Of a stretch of 64,000 bases of DNA, positions 1 to 8,400 are shown piece by piece (the first letter of the stretch is position 1; every line of letters starts with the position of its first letter). The translations under genes and the position numbers were made by a program. Origin of the DNA: Paraburkholderia aspalathi. Lineage in GTDB: Bacteria > Pseudomonadota > Gammaproteobacteria > Burkholderiales > Burkholderiaceae. The notes under the pieces are model-generated. The model saw nothing but the letters and a program-made list of their open reading frames with translations, was not told where the DNA came from and ran no database searches. The DNA is taken from NCBI RefSeq assembly GCF_900116445.1, contig NZ_FPBH01000003.1, positions 372,001 through 436,000 on the forward strand. Direction: 5' to 3'.

Positions 1-57
1 CGACGGTGTTCTTTGCGATTTTCATTCGATTCTCCAGAATACAACTCACATTATACG

Positions 58-1308
58 ATGCCCAAGCGGCCCACTGACCACCCGGCCGATGCAGCTTCGG
101 CACGGAATTCTTCGCCGGCTTCAAAGCCGGCTCGCCCTATTCTCCCGCCCTCGCCCGACACGCCCACGCCCTTGCTCGGCAATCTGACACCGTCGCAATT
201 CATGCGCCGGTACTGGCAGAAGAAGCCGCTGCTGATCCGCCAGGCGATCCCGAACGTAGAGGCGCCGCTGTCGCGCGAGGAGTTTTTCGAGCTGGCCGAT
301 CAGGACGAAGTCGAAGCACGTCTGATCACGCACTTTCGCAACAAATGGCAGTTGGAGCACGGCCCGTTCGCGCCGGATGAACTGCCCTCGCTCAAGCAGC
401 GCGCCTGGACCTTGCTCGTACAAGGCGTGGATCTTTACGACGATCGCGCGCGCGCCTTGCTCGACCGTTTCCGCTTCGTGCCGGACGCGCGTCTGGACGA
501 CCTGATGATTTCGTATGCGAGCGATGGCGGCGGCGTCGGCCCCCACTTCGATTCCTACGATGTGTTTCTTTTGCAAGTAAAAGGCAAGCGCCGGTGGCGA
601 ATCAGTGCGCAGAAAGATCTGACACTCCAACCGGGTTTGCCGTTGAAAGTTTTACAGCATTTCGAAGCAGAAGAGGAATGGCTGCTCGAGCCGGGCGACA
701 TGCTGTACCTGCCGCCGCATATCGCTCATGACGGTGTTGCCGAAGGCGAATGCATGACCTGCTCGATCGGTTTTCGCGCCCCGTCCGCGGGCGAATTGAC
801 CGCGCAGTTCCTCTATCATCTGGCCGAACGCGGCGACTCGGCCGCGCGGCCCGATGCGCTTTATCGCGACCCGCAGCAAGCCGCAGTAGACCGTCCGGCA
901 GCGCTGCCCGCCGCCTTGATCGAACGGGTTGGTTCGATCCTTGCTGGCGTCAAGTGGAGTGAGCAGGACATTGCGTCGTTCCTTGGCACGTACCTCAGCG
1001 AACCGAAGCCGAGCGTCGTGTTTGATCCGCCGCAACGACCGCTCAATGAAGCACGTTTCATCAGTCAGGCATCCAAGTCTGGCATTCGACTGGACCGCAA
1101 GACTAATTTGTTGTACAACCGCCGTTTTTTCTTCCTAAATGGAGAGGAAACGCCGTTTAATGGGGCCAAAAAGTGGTTGATTGACCTCGCTGACCACCGG
1201 TGTCTGAGTGCGAAACGCTTTGTAACACTCTCAGACGATTCGTCGGTGACAGCACTGCTTCACGAGTGGTATTGTGCGGGCTGGATACAAGTGGGCGAGC
1301 TTGCGTAA
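58..1308 (+). CDS. JmjC/cupin-fold ribosomal protein oxygenase (RoxA/YcfD family)
   Basis: Probable Fe(II)/2-oxoglutarate-dependent hydroxylase; the E. coli family member YcfD hydroxylates an arginine of ribosomal protein L16. The cupin core is visible: the iron-binding H-x-D (H163, D165, in GPHFDSYD) sits after a glycine-rich strand, and the distal histidine is H224 in the PPHIAHDG segment. The start is the ATG at 58; an upstream TTG at 13 stays in frame but would add a tail with no conserved character. At 416 residues it is longer than YcfD (about 373) because of a proline/alanine-rich N-terminal tail of about 40 residues. The C-terminal half matches the winged-helix part of the family. It stands alone, with a 230-base gap before the next gene. 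The family is clear; L16 as substrate is inferred. Confidence 0.88.
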   Translation: MPKRPTDHPADAASARNSSPASKPARPILPPSPDTPTPLLGNLTPSQFMRRYWQKKPLLIRQAIPNVEAPLSREEFFELADQDEVEARLITHFRNKWQLEHGPFAPDELPSLKQRAWTLLVQGVDLYDDRARALLDRFRFVPDARLDDLMISYASDGGGVGPHFDSYDVFLLQVKGKRRWRISAQKDLTLQPGLPLKVLQHFEAEEEWLLEPGDMLYLPPHIAHDGVAEGECMTCSIGFRAPSAGELTAQFLYHLAERGDSAARPDALYRDPQQAAVDRPAALPAALIERVGSILAGVKWSEQDIASFLGTYLSEPKPSVVFDPPQRPLNEARFISQASKSGIRLDRKTNLLYNRRFFFLNGEETPFNGAKKWLIDLADHRCLSAKRFVTLSDDSSVTALLHEWYCAGWIQVGELA

Positions 1309-1362
1309 CTCTGCCCGCCTGTTATACCGTACTGTGAAATTTTGTATGAGAAAGACAACGTA

Positions 1363-1410
1363 TTGACCCCGGATTTATGGATTGTCAGTACGAAAGTGCA
1401 TATAATTTCC
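1363..1410 (+). promoter_or_regulatory. Possible promoter of the small lipoprotein gene
   Basis: A perfect TATAAT lies at 1401-1406, about 135 bases before the lipoprotein start. Upstream are TTGACC (1363-1368) and TTGTCA (1383-1388), but neither has the usual 16-18 base spacing (32 and 12 bases). Only the -10 box is well supported. If it is used, the mRNA has a leader of about 125 bases. Nothing else is apparent in the 1309-1539 gap. Confidence 0.35.
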
Positions 1411-1539
1411 GCCCAAGCCGTAGGGAAGATTCTAGCTCGTCAAAAGAGCGTCTCCACCAACGGCCCAGGTCGATGTTGGAGCACATTACCGGTATTATTT
1501 TGCGCTGTTGCTTACCTTTAACCATAAAAGGACGTGATC

Positions 1540-1800
1540 ATGAAGAAATCCCTCCTCGTAGCATCCCTGTTGGCAGCTGTGGCACTGGCTGCATGCAACA
1601 AGAGCAACGATCAAGCCGCTGCCCCGGCTAGCGACGCAGCTGCTGCTTCGGCACCGGCTGCTGCAGCTTCGGATTCGGCTGCTGCTGCATCGGGTGCGGC
1701 TGCTGCTGCGAGCGACGCTGCTGCTTCGGCTACGACCGCTGCTTCGGACGCAGGCGCTGCTGCTTCGGCTGCTGCTCCGGCTTCGGGCGCAAGCCAGTAA
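1540..1800 (+). CDS. Small Ala/Ser/Asp-rich lipoprotein
   Basis: An 86-residue predicted lipoprotein of unknown function. The first 18 residues are a lipoprotein signal peptide (MKKSLLVASLLAAVALAA) with a lipobox ending at C19. After a short NKSND segment the mature chain is almost only alanine, serine and aspartate in repeated A-A-A-S-D and A-S-A-A-A units, so it is probably disordered. The ATG at 1540 is preceded by AAAGGA (1527-1532), a good ribosome binding site; a GTG two codons earlier is less likely. A strong terminator follows, so it is monocistronic. The repetitive GCT codons suggest slippage expansion. The mature part could be a flexible envelope tether, but that is a guess. Confidence 0.85.
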   Translation: MKKSLLVASLLAAVALAACNKSNDQAAAPASDAAAASAPAAAASDSAAAASGAAAAASDAAASATTAASDAGAAASAAAPASGASQ

Positions 1801-1871
1801 GCTGTCGCATAGGGTTCGCCTCTGGGCGAAAACTGCTCCGGGAAATCATCTCGATTTCCTGGGCAGTAAAG

Positions 1872-1906
1872 CAAAACGCCACGGATTCAAATCCGTGGCG
1901 TTTTGT
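1872..1906. terminator. Bidirectional intrinsic terminator
   Basis: A near-perfect inverted repeat, AAAACGCCACGGATT then AATCCGTGGCGTTTT, with a two-base loop. It has an A-tract on one side and a T-tract on the other, so it can end the lipoprotein gene on plus and the helicase gene arriving on minus. Confidence 0.9.
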
Positions 1907-1950
1907 CATTTAAGCGCCGTTTTTTACAACGGCATTCGCTTAATCACCTG

Positions 1951-4224
1951 CTATTCAGCCGGCGTTGCGTTCTCTTCGAAGAATTCACGCACGACTTCGA
2001 TCTCTCGTGTGCGTTTAAATGGCGGCAGGCTCTGCCATATGCGGCGCCCATACGGTTTGTCGACGAGACGGGTATCGCAGATCATCAGCACGCCGCGATC
2101 GGTCTCAGCGCGAATCAGACGACCTGCGCCCTGCTTGAGGGTAATCACAGCCTGCGGCAACTGGTGGACCGCGAACGGGCTCAATCCCTTCTTCGTTAGC
2201 GCATCGAGACGCGCCGACAGCACCGGGTCATCAGGCGGCGCAAACGGCAGCTTGTCGATCACGACCAGCGAGAGCGCATCGCCCCGCACGTCCACGCCTT
2301 CCCAGAAGCTCTGGCTGCCCACCAGAATCGCATTGCCATACGCACGGAAGCGATCGAGCAACTCAGTGCGGCTCGCGTCACCCTGCACGAGCAACGGATA
2401 GTCCCAGCCGCGTGCTTCAATGGTGTCGCGCAGTTTGGCCGAGATGCGGTCCACCGCGCGCAACGTCGTGCACAACATGAATACGCCGCCGCCCGATGCT
2501 TCGATCGCGGGCAATGCCGCGTCGAACACGGCGTCGGTAAACATTGGCGACGAAGGCTGCGGCAAATTGCGCGGCACGTACAGAAGCCCTTGCGTCGGAT
2601 AGTCGAAGGGGCTCGGCAGCGTCATCGAGCGCTTTGCGTTCAGGCCCATCTGCGCCGCGTAGTGCGTGAAGTCGCCACGCACCGACAATGTCGCCGAGGT
2701 GAAGATCCAAGCGCGCGGCACACCCGCGCGCTGCTTAGCGAAGATCGGCGCAACCGACAGCGGTGTTTCGTGCAATTGCACCGTATGCGCGAACACTTCG
2801 ATCCAGCGCACCTTTTCGTTCGGATCGGTGCGTTCGGCCTTGGCGTCCTCCGCGGCGGCGTCAGCGGCTGCGCGTTCGGTCTCGGTGGGCGGTGTGGTCC
2901 AGCCCGCGAGCACGCCTTGCAGTTCGCGTGCGCGGCGCAGACACGCCCCGATCGATTCGGCTCGCTCGGCCTGACCCGCCAACGCGGACGTCAATGCGTC
3001 GAGCTCGGTCTCAAGTGTTTCGAGTGCGGGGAATAGCGGATGATCGTCGGGCAACTGACCGATCGACAAGCGCACCGTATCCTCCTTGAAAGCGAGCCGC
3101 ACGTCACGCGCCGCGCGTTCGAGTGTCGAGCCGAGCTTGACCCAGTCGACCGATTCACGCGCATGACCCAGGCCCTCCGCCACGGAATCGCGCGCGAGCT
3201 CGAGAAATTGCGTGGTGGAAAGCGTCTCGCCGAAAAACAGCGTCGCGGTTTCCGGTAGTTGATGCGCTTCGTCGAAGATGATGGTGTTGGCCGTCGGCAG
3301 CAATTCAGCCATGCCGGTATCGCGCAACATGATGTCGGCGAAAAACAGATGGTGATTCACCACCACGATATCGGCCTGCTGCGCCTCGCGGCGCGCCTGC
3401 ATCACGAAGCATTCCTTGTAATGCGGGCACTCCTGGCCAAGACAGTTCTCACGCGTGGACGTAACCATCGACCACACTGCCGCCGTTTCCGGCACGCTCG
3501 CGAGTTCAGCCTTGTCGCCGGTGCGCGTGATCTTGGCGAAGCGAATGATGTCCTGCAGATACGAGGTTTCCTGGCGCGAAGGCAGGCGACCGTTATCCGC
3601 TGTGCGCTGCAGATAGTAATGGCATAGGTAGTTCGCGCGGCCCTTGAGCATCGCCACCGACACCGGCACGGCGAGCGCATCGCGCACGGTCGGAATATCG
3701 CGCTGAAAGAGCTGATCCTGCAGATGCTTGGTGCCGGTGGAGACGATCACCTTGCCGCCCCACAACATGGCCGGCACGAGATACGCATAGGTCTTGCCGG
3801 TGCCGGTGCCCGCTTCCACGATCAGCGTGTTTTCGCTGCCGTCGAGAGCGCTCGATTCGTCGTTTTCAGGGGCACCAGTTGCAGCCTCAGCGCCTGGCGC
3901 TTGCAGACGCCGCGCCGGACGCTTTTGCGCCTCGAACATCGCGGGCTCGGGCATCGCGCGGCCCGACGCTTCCATGGCCGCCGCGACGGCGCGCGACATC
4001 TCGATCTGCGACGCGCGCGAACGATAGCCGTCGATCTGACGGGCGAGCAGGCCGTTGTCGGCGAAGATATCGTCCAGTTCGGCAACGCGGCGTGGATTCA
4101 GCGACGCGGAGAGCGCAGACGCGGGAGGACGCAGCGCGGGCGTGCCGGCCGCCGGAGCGTCCTCGCCCGCCGTGGCGCGTGGTGAAGTTTCAAGCGGTGA
4201 ATTCAAGGCAAGCGTTTCCTGCAA
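1951..4224 (-). CDS. dinG: DinG/XPD-family ATP-dependent DNA helicase with Fe-S cluster
   Basis: A superfamily 2 helicase that unwinds DNA 5'-3', likely at D-loops, R-loops or stalled forks. The Walker A motif AGTGTGKT is at residues 138-145 and the DEAH box at 318-321. Four cysteines, C201, C261, C266 and C272, have the XPD/DinG spacing for a [4Fe-4S] cluster. The VVVNHHLFF motif follows the cysteines, and the C-terminal helicase motifs (GSQSFWEGVD, QGAGRLIR) are intact. About 45 low-complexity residues (roughly 87-132) separate the Q-motif-like segment (residues 67-80) from Walker A, which is unusual. The start is uncertain: the frame opens with a TTG at 4224, and another TTG at 4206 has an AGGA upstream; the first ATG (residue 76) would cut the Q motif. 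It could equally be called YoaA-like. It ends against the shared terminator. Confidence 0.88.
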   Translation of the reverse strand: MQETLALNSPLETSPRATAGEDAPAAGTPALRPPASALSASLNPRRVAELDDIFADNGLLARQIDGYRSRASQIEMSRAVAAAMEASGRAMPEPAMFEAQKRPARRLQAPGAEAATGAPENDESSALDGSENTLIVEAGTGTGKTYAYLVPAMLWGGKVIVSTGTKHLQDQLFQRDIPTVRDALAVPVSVAMLKGRANYLCHYYLQRTADNGRLPSRQETSYLQDIIRFAKITRTGDKAELASVPETAAVWSMVTSTRENCLGQECPHYKECFVMQARREAQQADIVVVNHHLFFADIMLRDTGMAELLPTANTIIFDEAHQLPETATLFFGETLSTTQFLELARDSVAEGLGHARESVDWVKLGSTLERAARDVRLAFKEDTVRLSIGQLPDDHPLFPALETLETELDALTSALAGQAERAESIGACLRRARELQGVLAGWTTPPTETERAAADAAAEDAKAERTDPNEKVRWIEVFAHTVQLHETPLSVAPIFAKQRAGVPRAWIFTSATLSVRGDFTHYAAQMGLNAKRSMTLPSPFDYPTQGLLYVPRNLPQPSSPMFTDAVFDAALPAIEASGGGVFMLCTTLRAVDRISAKLRDTIEARGWDYPLLVQGDASRTELLDRFRAYGNAILVGSQSFWEGVDVRGDALSLVVIDKLPFAPPDDPVLSARLDALTKKGLSPFAVHQLPQAVITLKQGAGRLIRAETDRGVLMICDTRLVDKPYGRRIWQSLPPFKRTREIEVVREFFEENATPAE

Positions 4225-4269
4225 AGTCCGGCGCGCGCGGCGCGACCCGGCACCTGCCAGGGCGCGAAC

Positions 4270-4488
4270 TCAGGCGCGTGCGTCCGGTTCGAGCTGCAAT
4301 TGCAGCAAGATGATGGTGTCCTTGACTTTGAGTTTGCGCTTTTTCAGGCGCTGCAACTCGAAGTCGTCGATGCCGGGCTCTTCCGACATTCGGTCGATCA
4401 AGCGATCGAGCCCACTATGCTCCGATTCCAGTTGCAGAATACGGTCGCGCAATGTGTCCGCGGTGATGACGTGATGTTGATCGCGCAT
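4270..4488 (-). CDS. YdcH family protein (DUF465)
   Basis: A 72-residue, highly charged, all-helical protein of the YdcH/DUF465 family, whose function is unknown. The sequence has the family layout: two amphipathic helices and the turn segment FELQRLKKRKLKVKDTI. GGAGG lies just upstream of the ATG at 4488. It is 45 bases upstream of the helicase start and may be cotranscribed with it. Small size and charge suggest a protein-binding helical hairpin. Confidence 0.85.
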   Translation of the reverse strand: MRDQHHVITADTLRDRILQLESEHSGLDRLIDRMSEEPGIDDFELQRLKKRKLKVKDTIILLQLQLEPDARA

Positions 4489-4617
4489 GCTCGCCTCCTC
4501 TCGTATGCGGCACAGGGCTGCATATGCAGCCCAATGCCTGAGGTTGCTGTCCGGCTTAAAACGCGTTACGACGACTGCTGCCTGGCTACTACCCTACCAG
4601 AACCCGCTACAGCACAC

Positions 4618-5520
4618 CTACTGTTGTTCCTTTTGCTGCTTTTGCTGTTCTTCAAGCTGCTGTTGCTCTTTCAACTGGTCCTGACGTTTCTGCTCGGCTT
4701 TCTCGGCCGCCTGCTTCTGACGAGCCTCGACATCGGCCTTGTGCTGCGCCGCGTCAGCCTGCTTCTTCTCGAAGGTCTGCTGCTTCTCCACCCGCTCCTG
4801 CGCCTTTTGCGCGCCCTGCTGACGCGCCTGGTCGAGCTTGCGTTGGAAGTCGCCCTGCTTCTGGTCGTATGCCTGGCTGTTGGCAGCGGCCTGCGACGGG
4901 CTGATGCCGCGCTGCGCCTGATCCAGCGCGTGCTGTTGTTGCTTCTGCTGATAGGCTTGCGCGTTGGCGCTGCGTTGCGGCGCCTCGGCCGCGCGCTGCG
5001 CCTGGTCGAGCTGGTGTTGGCGCTGCTTGTCTTCGTAGGCCTGGGCGTTGCGCGCGTCGTCAGCGGCACGCTGCGGCGCGCTGGCTTCGTCTTGTGCGCG
5101 TTTGAGCGCTGCCTGCTCGTCACGCTGGCGAGCGTGCTGGACACGCTGTTCACCGTCGAGCGCGAGCTGTTCCTTGCGAATATCGGCCTGCACCGAACGC
5201 ATGCTGTCGCGCGCTTTGTTCAGACAGTGGTTGACAAAGAACTTACTGTAGCAATCGTGTTCGGCGACCGCGTAACGGTAGTTGTTTTCCTCGGTACGCT
5301 GATCGAGGACTTTCTGCCGCGCGTCGAATGCGCTGTTGGGCGATGCCGCGTTATCGGCATTGTCCGCGCCCGTGGCGCTCATGGTGCTCGTTGTGCCCGA
5401 AGCCGCTGCCGGCGCGAGGCTGCTGGCGGCCACGAGCGGCGCTGCGGATTGCGCTACGGCCGGCGCGGACATGGCCAGCGAAGCTGCCATGACGCACGAC
5501 GCGCACGAAACGAAAAACAT
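4618..5520 (-). CDS. Exported Gln/Ala-rich coiled-coil protein with 28-residue repeats
   Basis: A hypothetical exported protein of 300 residues. The chosen ATG at 5520 gives a signal peptide (hydrophobic to about residue 24, ending SAPAVAQSA); the frame opens further upstream at a TTG (5679) that would put 53 odd residues ahead of it. A linker rich in A, S and T follows, then a short conserved-looking segment with two cysteines (C90 and C99, EHDCYSKFFVNHCLNKAR) that could form a disulfide. From about residue 103 to the end it is a charged Q/A/K/E coiled coil with three tandem 28-residue repeats, and it ends in a Q/E/K tail. No enzyme motif is seen. A periplasmic spacer or peptidoglycan-associated role is possible but unproven. 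Confidence 0.7.
   Translation of the reverse strand: MFFVSCASCVMAASLAMSAPAVAQSAAPLVAASSLAPAAASGTTSTMSATGADNADNAASPNSAFDARQKVLDQRTEENNYRYAVAEHDCYSKFFVNHCLNKARDSMRSVQADIRKEQLALDGEQRVQHARQRDEQAALKRAQDEASAPQRAADDARNAQAYEDKQRQHQLDQAQRAAEAPQRSANAQAYQQKQQQHALDQAQRGISPSQAAANSQAYDQKQGDFQRKLDQARQQGAQKAQERVEKQQTFEKKQADAAQHKADVEARQKQAAEKAEQKRQDQLKEQQQLEEQQKQQKEQQ
4801..5049 (-). repeat. Three tandem 28-codon repeats in the coiled-coil protein
   Basis: Protein residues 158-185, 186-213 and 214-240 align as successive copies beginning NAQAY/NSQAY, followed by K-Q, then LDQAQR or LDQARQ. Twenty-eight residues is four heptads, so each copy keeps the coiled-coil register. The third copy is less regular. A partial fourth copy (APQRAADDAR) precedes the first. 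Confidence 0.75.
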
Positions 5521-5727
5521 CCCATTGGACGGAAGCGCTGACCTGAACAGGGACCGCAACACCGACGTGAGCGATGTAAGCGGCGAGCGCGACACACGCG
5601 GCGTCAGAAAAAGCGGTAATTGTGACAAGCGAGAGACCAAGCGGGAGTCCAGGCGGTTGAGGGACAGGGAGGTTGGCAACGTCGTAATTGGTCAACGGAA
5701 CATGCCCGAAATTCTATCACCCTGCGG

Positions 5728-5853
5728 TTGAGCCCTTTTGCATTTATGGCAAAATGCCCCGCTCCAGCAACCTGGTCGCAGCGCGCACGCCCAGCGTACA
5801 CCGGTGTGCCCGACGTGGGCCCGGAGTATGCCTGGCATGTGCCGGGCATGTGC
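5728..5853 (+). promoter_or_regulatory. Upstream region of tex: weak promoter and repeats
   Basis: The 5521-5899 gap between the divergent coiled-coil and tex genes holds no gene. TTGAGC (5728-5733) and CAAAAT (5750-5755), 16 bases apart, form a weak promoter pointing to tex. Downstream are the perfect palindrome ACACCGGTGT (5798-5807) and the direct repeat GGCATGTGCC (5833-5842 and 5844-5853). The repeats may be protein-binding sites, but no regulator is identified. Confidence 0.35.
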
Positions 5854-5899
5854 CACTACGGCGCGACCTTTGATTGAGCAGCAGGAACACCAAGACCTT

Positions 5900-8251
5900 A
5901 TGACGGAAACCGTAGCACTCAAGATCGTACAGCGCATCGCCGCCGAACTGTCCGTCCAGCCGCGCCAGGTCGCGGCCGCGGTGCAACTTCTCGACGAAGG
6001 AGCGACTGTTCCGTTCATCGCCCGCTACCGGAAGGAAGTGACCGACAATCTCGACGACACGCAACTGCGTAATCTCGAGGAGCGCCTGCTGTACCTGCGC
6101 GAGCTGGAAGACCGGCGCGCCACGATCATCGCGAGCATCGACGAACAGGGCAAGCTCACCGACGAACTGCGCGCCGCGATCGAAGGCGCCGACAGCAAGC
6201 AGGTGCTGGAAGACCTGTATCTCCCGTATAAGCCCAAGCGCCGCACGCGCGCGCAGATCGCCCGCGAAGCCGGCCTGCAGCCGCTCGCCGACGCGCTGCT
6301 GGCCAATCCCCTCCTCGACCCGCAAACCGAAGCCGCCGCCTACGTGGACGCCGAGAAAGGCGTCGCCGACGTCAAGGCCGCGCTCGATGGCGCGCGCGAC
6401 ATCCTCTCCGAACAGTTCGGCGAAACCGCGGATCTGCTCGGCAAGCTGCGCGATTACCTGTTCAACCAGGGCGTGGTGTCGTCGAAGGTGGTCGAGGGCA
6501 AGGAAAACGCGGAAGAAGAAAAATTCCGCGATTACTACGATTACGCGGAAACCATTCGAACCGTGCCGTCGCATCGCGCGCTGGCCCTGTTCCGCGGCCG
6601 CAATGCGGGCGTGCTGATGGTCAAGCTCGGGCTCGGCGAAGAACTCGACGCGCAAGTGCCGCATCCGGGCGAAGCGTTGATCGCCCGCCACTTCGGCATC
6701 GCCAATCAGAACCGTCCGGCCGACAAGTGGCTCGCCGACGTGTGCCGCTGGTGCTGGCGCGTGAAGGTGCAGCCGCATATCGAAAACGAACTGCTGACCA
6801 ATCTGCGCGACGAAGCCGAACATGAAGCGATCCGCGTGTTCGCGCGCAATCTGAAGGACTTGCTGCTCGCCGCGCCCGCCGGACCGAAGGCCGTGATCGG
6901 CCTCGATCCGGGTATGCGCACCGGCGTGAAAGTCGCCGTGGTCGACCGGACCGGCAAGGTGCTCGCCACCGACGTGATTTATCCCCACGAGCCGCGCCGC
7001 GACTGGGACGGCTCGATTGCGAAACTGGCGCGCATCTGCGCACAAACGCAGGCTGAGTTGATCAGTATCGGCAACGGTACGGCGTCGCGCGAAACGGACA
7101 AGCTTGCGAGCGAGCTGATCGCGCGTCATCCGGAATTCAAGCTGCAGAAGATCGTCGTCTCGGAAGCCGGTGCGTCCGTGTACTCCGCCTCCGAACTCGC
7201 GGCGAAGGAATTCCCGGACATGGACGTGTCGTTGCGCGGCGCGGTGTCGATTGCACGCCGTCTGCAGGATCCGCTCGCGGAACTGGTGAAGATCGAGCCG
7301 AAGGCAATCGGCGTCGGCCAGTATCAGCACGACGTGAATCAGCGCGAACTGGCCCGCTCGCTCGACGCGGTGGTCGAGGATTGCGTGAACGCAGTCGGCG
7401 TGGACGCCAATACGGCGTCGGTCGCGTTGCTCGCGCGCGTGTCTGGATTGAACGCGACGCTGGCTCGCAACATCGTCGACTATCGTGATGCAAACGGCCC
7501 GTTCCCATCGCGCGAACATCTGCGCAAGGTGCCGCGTCTGGGCGACAAGACCTTCGAACAAGCCGCCGGTTTTCTGCGCATCAACAACGGCGAGAACCCG
7601 CTCGACCGTTCGTCGGTTCACCCGGAAGCGTATCCGGTCGTTGAACGCATGCTGGCGAAGATCAGCAAGCATGTCGGCGAAGTACTCGGCAATCGCGACG
7701 CACTGCGTGGCCTCTCGCCGGCCGAATTCGTCGACGAACGTTTCGGCCTGCCGACCGTGCGCGACATTCTGCTGGAACTCGAAAAGCCGGGCCGCGACCC
7801 GCGCCCCGAGTTCAAGACCGCGACCTTCCGTGAAGGCGTCGAGAAGGTCAGCGATCTGACGCCGGGCATGGTGCTCGAAGGCGTCGTGACGAACGTGGCG
7901 GCCTTCGGTGCGTTCGTCGACATCGGCGTGCATCAAGACGGTCTGGTGCACGTGTCGGCCATGTCGACGAAGTTCATCAAAGACCCGCACGAAGTGGTCA
8001 AGGCCGGCCAGATCGTCAAGGTGAAGGTGCTGGAAGTCGACGTGAAGCGACAGCGTATCGCGCTGACCATGCGTCTGGACGACGAGTTCGGCGCGGCAGC
8101 CGCGCCGCGCAGCGGTGGCGGCGCCCAGCAGGATCGGGGCGGTTCGAGCCGTTCGGGCGGTGCTGGCCGCGGCGCGCAGCAACAGCGCTCGCGTGAGCCG
8201 GAAGCAGGCGGCGCAATGGCCGCGGCATTCGCCAAGCTCAAGCAGAAATAA
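5900..8251 (+). CDS. tex: Tex family transcription accessory / S1 RNA-binding protein
   Basis: A 783-residue Tex protein, a nucleic-acid-binding factor linked to transcription and conserved across bacteria (related to eukaryotic Spt6). Domain order reads as in Tex: an N-terminal helical part, a YqgF/RNase H-like core near residue 334 (GLDPGMRTG), helix-hairpin-helix segments around 500-560 ([29 protein letters not shown]), and an S1 domain from about residue 655 ([16 protein letters not shown]). The C-terminal tail of about 55 residues is rich in G, S, R and Q and probably disordered. The start is the ATG at 5900 ([11 protein letters not shown]), which matches the family N-terminus; the frame is open upstream but not conserved. 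An AGGA lies 13 bases away, a rather long spacing. Likely monocistronic, ending at a bidirectional terminator. Confidence 0.95.
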   Translation: MTETVALKIVQRIAAELSVQPRQVAAAVQLLDEGATVPFIARYRKEVTDNLDDTQLRNLEERLLYLRELEDRRATIIASIDEQGKLTDELRAAIEGADSKQVLEDLYLPYKPKRRTRAQIAREAGLQPLADALLANPLLDPQTEAAAYVDAEKGVADVKAALDGARDILSEQFGETADLLGKLRDYLFNQGVVSSKVVEGKENAEEEKFRDYYDYAETIRTVPSHRALALFRGRNAGVLMVKLGLGEELDAQVPHPGEALIARHFGIANQNRPADKWLADVCRWCWRVKVQPHIENELLTNLRDEAEHEAIRVFARNLKDLLLAAPAGPKAVIGLDPGMRTGVKVAVVDRTGKVLATDVIYPHEPRRDWDGSIAKLARICAQTQAELISIGNGTASRETDKLASELIARHPEFKLQKIVVSEAGASVYSASELAAKEFPDMDVSLRGAVSIARRLQDPLAELVKIEPKAIGVGQYQHDVNQRELARSLDAVVEDCVNAVGVDANTASVALLARVSGLNATLARNIVDYRDANGPFPSREHLRKVPRLGDKTFEQAAGFLRINNGENPLDRSSVHPEAYPVVERMLAKISKHVGEVLGNRDALRGLSPAEFVDERFGLPTVRDILLELEKPGRDPRPEFKTATFREGVEKVSDLTPGMVLEGVVTNVAAFGAFVDIGVHQDGLVHVSAMSTKFIKDPHEVVKAGQIVKVKVLEVDVKRQRIALTMRLDDEFGAAAAPRSGGGAQQDRGGSSRSGGAGRGAQQQRSREPEAGGAMAAAFAKLKQK

Positions 8252-8307
8252 GCGGGTTCGTCAGTGCGTGATTCGCCCACGCACTGACATCCGCGATGAC
8301 TGAGCAG

Positions 8308-8340
8308 AAAAAAGCCCACGCAATTGCGTGGGCTTTTTTT
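8308..8340. terminator. Bidirectional terminator between tex and kup
   Basis: Inverted repeat AAAAAAGCCCACGCAATTGCGTGGGCTTTTTT flanked by A and T tracts. It serves tex on plus and kup on minus, whose stop is at 8401. Confidence 0.92.
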
Positions 8341-8400
8341 ATCTCTTTTCGCTTGCCGCGCCTTCACATGCAAGGCGCGTCCGAGCCTCGATCCGTCGCG

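Noticed and set aside
5744..8182. An 812-residue open frame antisense to tex
   Set aside because: High GC and codon bias open long frames opposite real genes. Composition is R/H/Q/V-rich without domains, and tex is a clear family match.
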